A stretch of 14,914 bases of DNA. Origin: Candidatus Galligastranaerophilus gallistercoris (lineage in GTDB: Bacteria > Cyanobacteriota > Vampirovibrionia > Gastranaerophilales > Gastranaerophilaceae). The notes under the pieces were generated by a model that was not told where the DNA came from, searched no databases, and saw only the letters and a list, made by a program, of their open reading frames with translations. Within the stretch, counting starts at the first letter, position 1. Each line of letters starts with the position of its first letter. The DNA is taken from assembly GCA_018710795.1 (NCBI GenBank), contig DVJH01000101.1:1-14914 (forward strand), given 5' to 3'. Position numbers and translations under genes: made by a program. Shown here in pieces: positions 14,090 through 14,914 of this stretch.

Positions 14090-14914
14090 AATATAAGCCT
14101 CAAGCCCCCGAAGGGTTTTTGAAGGGTGCAATTAACACCTTGCACTATTTCATCAATGTTGCGCGAAATTGAATTAAGAGAATGCATTGTGCCCGTAATA
14201 TCGCCGGAACCCGAATTCAATTCGTAAGTAAAATTTCTGATATTTTCTAAAGTGCCGTTTAAATTTTTTGTCGAATCGTCAACATTATAAAAAATACTTC
14301 TTATAACCTTATCATCAAGCGAATTATCAATCTTTCCGATTAAAAGGCTTAAATTTGAAACGGTTTTATTCAAATTGGAAATAAGCAGTTTTGAATTTTG
14401 CTTTGAATTTGATGCAACATCATCAATTGAAGATAAAATATCCACAAGAATGCCGCTTGCTTTATTCAGATTGTCCGTTGCGGAAATTAAATTTTGCTTA
14501 ATCATCTCCATATCGGAATAACTTACTTCTTCGTTTAAATAATTATGAAACCCTGAAGCCACTTCTCCTTTTATGATTGCTCCGTCTTTAATCGTTTCAA
14601 AATCGGGGGATACGGGGTATTGAATTTCCATATAATCTTCAAATTTATTATCGGATATTTTTTTTTGCTTAAGTTTAATTTCAATATTTTTCGGAAGAAT
14701 CATCAAATTTTTATCAAGTCTGACTTTTGAACATATATTTTTTGAATGATCGCAAGGTTTAAGCCCTGCCGTCCGTCCGACCTTAAAACCGTTATAATAA
14801 ACGTTTACCTTTTCTTTTATCGGGCGCATTTTTTGAAATTCAACAAGTATATCCGCATTATCGGATTCAAAAAAACGGTAGATAAAAAATACGGATATAA
14901 TAAGAATTAAAACA
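14071..14914 (-). CDS. mlaD: MCE/MlaD-family lipid-transport protein (5' end outside window)
   Basis: The last 280 residues of a membrane-anchored MCE protein; the frame stays open to the window edge, so the ATG at 14829 is internal and the true start lies beyond. The visible N-terminus is a single transmembrane helix (VLILIISVFFIYRFF), followed by the MCE domain, recognisable from ILVEFQKM...VNVYYNGFKVGR and ending near KDGAIIKGEVAS. After it comes a long helical, Asn/Ser/Leu-rich region (about 125-260) likely to form coiled coil, then a FGGLRLIFG tail, which I recall from cyanobacterial-type MlaD proteins. Such proteins carry lipids between inner and outer membrane with an MlaE/MlaF ABC transporter, which would be expected upstream, outside the window. 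Its presence indicates a diderm envelope. The stop overlaps GH57 by 4 bp. Confidence 0.82.
   Translation of the reverse strand, partial: VLILIISVFFIYRFFESDNADILVEFQKMRPIKEKVNVYYNGFKVGRTAGLKPCDHSKNICSKVRLDKNLMILPKNIEIKLKQKKISDNKFEDYMEIQYPVSPDFETIKDGAIIKGEVASGFHNYLNEEVSYSDMEMIKQNLISATDNLNKASGILVDILSSIDDVASNSKQNSKLLISNLNKTVSNLSLLIGKIDNSLDDKVIRSIFYNVDDSTKNLNGTLENIRNFTYELNSGSGDITGTMHSLNSISRNIDEIVQGVNCTLQKPFGGLRLIFGAPVN

Noticed and set aside
14101..14120. CCC...GGG mini-hairpin followed by five T as a GH57 terminator
   Set aside because: The stem has only three GC pairs with an A/T bulge, far too weak, and it is coding sequence of mlaD.
1..14914. CRISPR array, tRNA/rRNA genes, transposase or phage genes
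   Set aside because: I found no regularly spaced repeats, no cloverleaf-like sequence and no mobile-element motifs by reading both strands; a search with tRNAscan-SE or similar would settle it.

Overview
The window reads as ordinary chromosomal DNA from an AT-rich, anaerobic, diderm bacterium. Arginine is mostly AGA and coding density is very high. A rubrerythrin, an oxygen-sensitive BadF-type activase, a cyanobacterial-looking GH57/DUF3536 protein and an MCE/MlaD lipid-transport protein together fit a gut Melainabacteria/Gastranaerophilales (non-photosynthetic Cyanobacteriota) lineage. That assignment is inferred from gene content, not shown by a marker gene. No rRNA, tRNA, CRISPR array, insertion sequence or phage gene was found. 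The longest gap without a gene is the glnA/OB-fold divergent region (about 183 bp), so no stretch over 300 bp lacks a gene.

Layout. (1) 2-433 (+) is the C-terminal end of N-acetylglucosamine-6-phosphate deacetylase. It meets head-on a COG3580/DUF2229 activase-partner gene (412-1467, -). (2) 1604-4525 (+) is a two-half M16 zinc metalloprotease with an unusual Asn/Tyr-rich N-terminus, followed by a dGTPase-family HD hydrolase (4564-5820, +). (3) 5817-7721 (-) holds two tandem paralogues that combine an EF-hand-like motif, a helical region and a CHAP peptidase/amidase domain, without signal peptides. (4) Divergently, rubrerythrin (7830-8417) and a BadF/HgdC-type [4Fe-4S] ATPase activase (8452-9459) form an operon that ends in a strong bidirectional terminator shared with glnA (9518-10870, -). 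(5) Divergent from glnA, a secreted OB-fold-like protein (11054-11545) is followed closely by a GTG-started GH57/DUF3536 glycosidase-family protein (11561-14074). (6) A 5'-partial MlaD/MCE protein (14071 to the window edge, -) closes the window.

How the genes relate. The COG3580 protein and the BadF activase correspond to two parts of the large ATP-driven activase/reductase systems that other anaerobes often encode as one fused protein. Here they are separate genes about 7 kb apart. Rubrerythrin beside the activase suggests protection of an oxygen-labile cluster. The paired CHAP proteins are the least explained locus and the best candidate for something undescribed. Three of the four convergent gene pairs overlap at their stop codons (by 22, 4 and 4 bp) and have no obvious intrinsic terminator. 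Only the activase/glnA pair has one.
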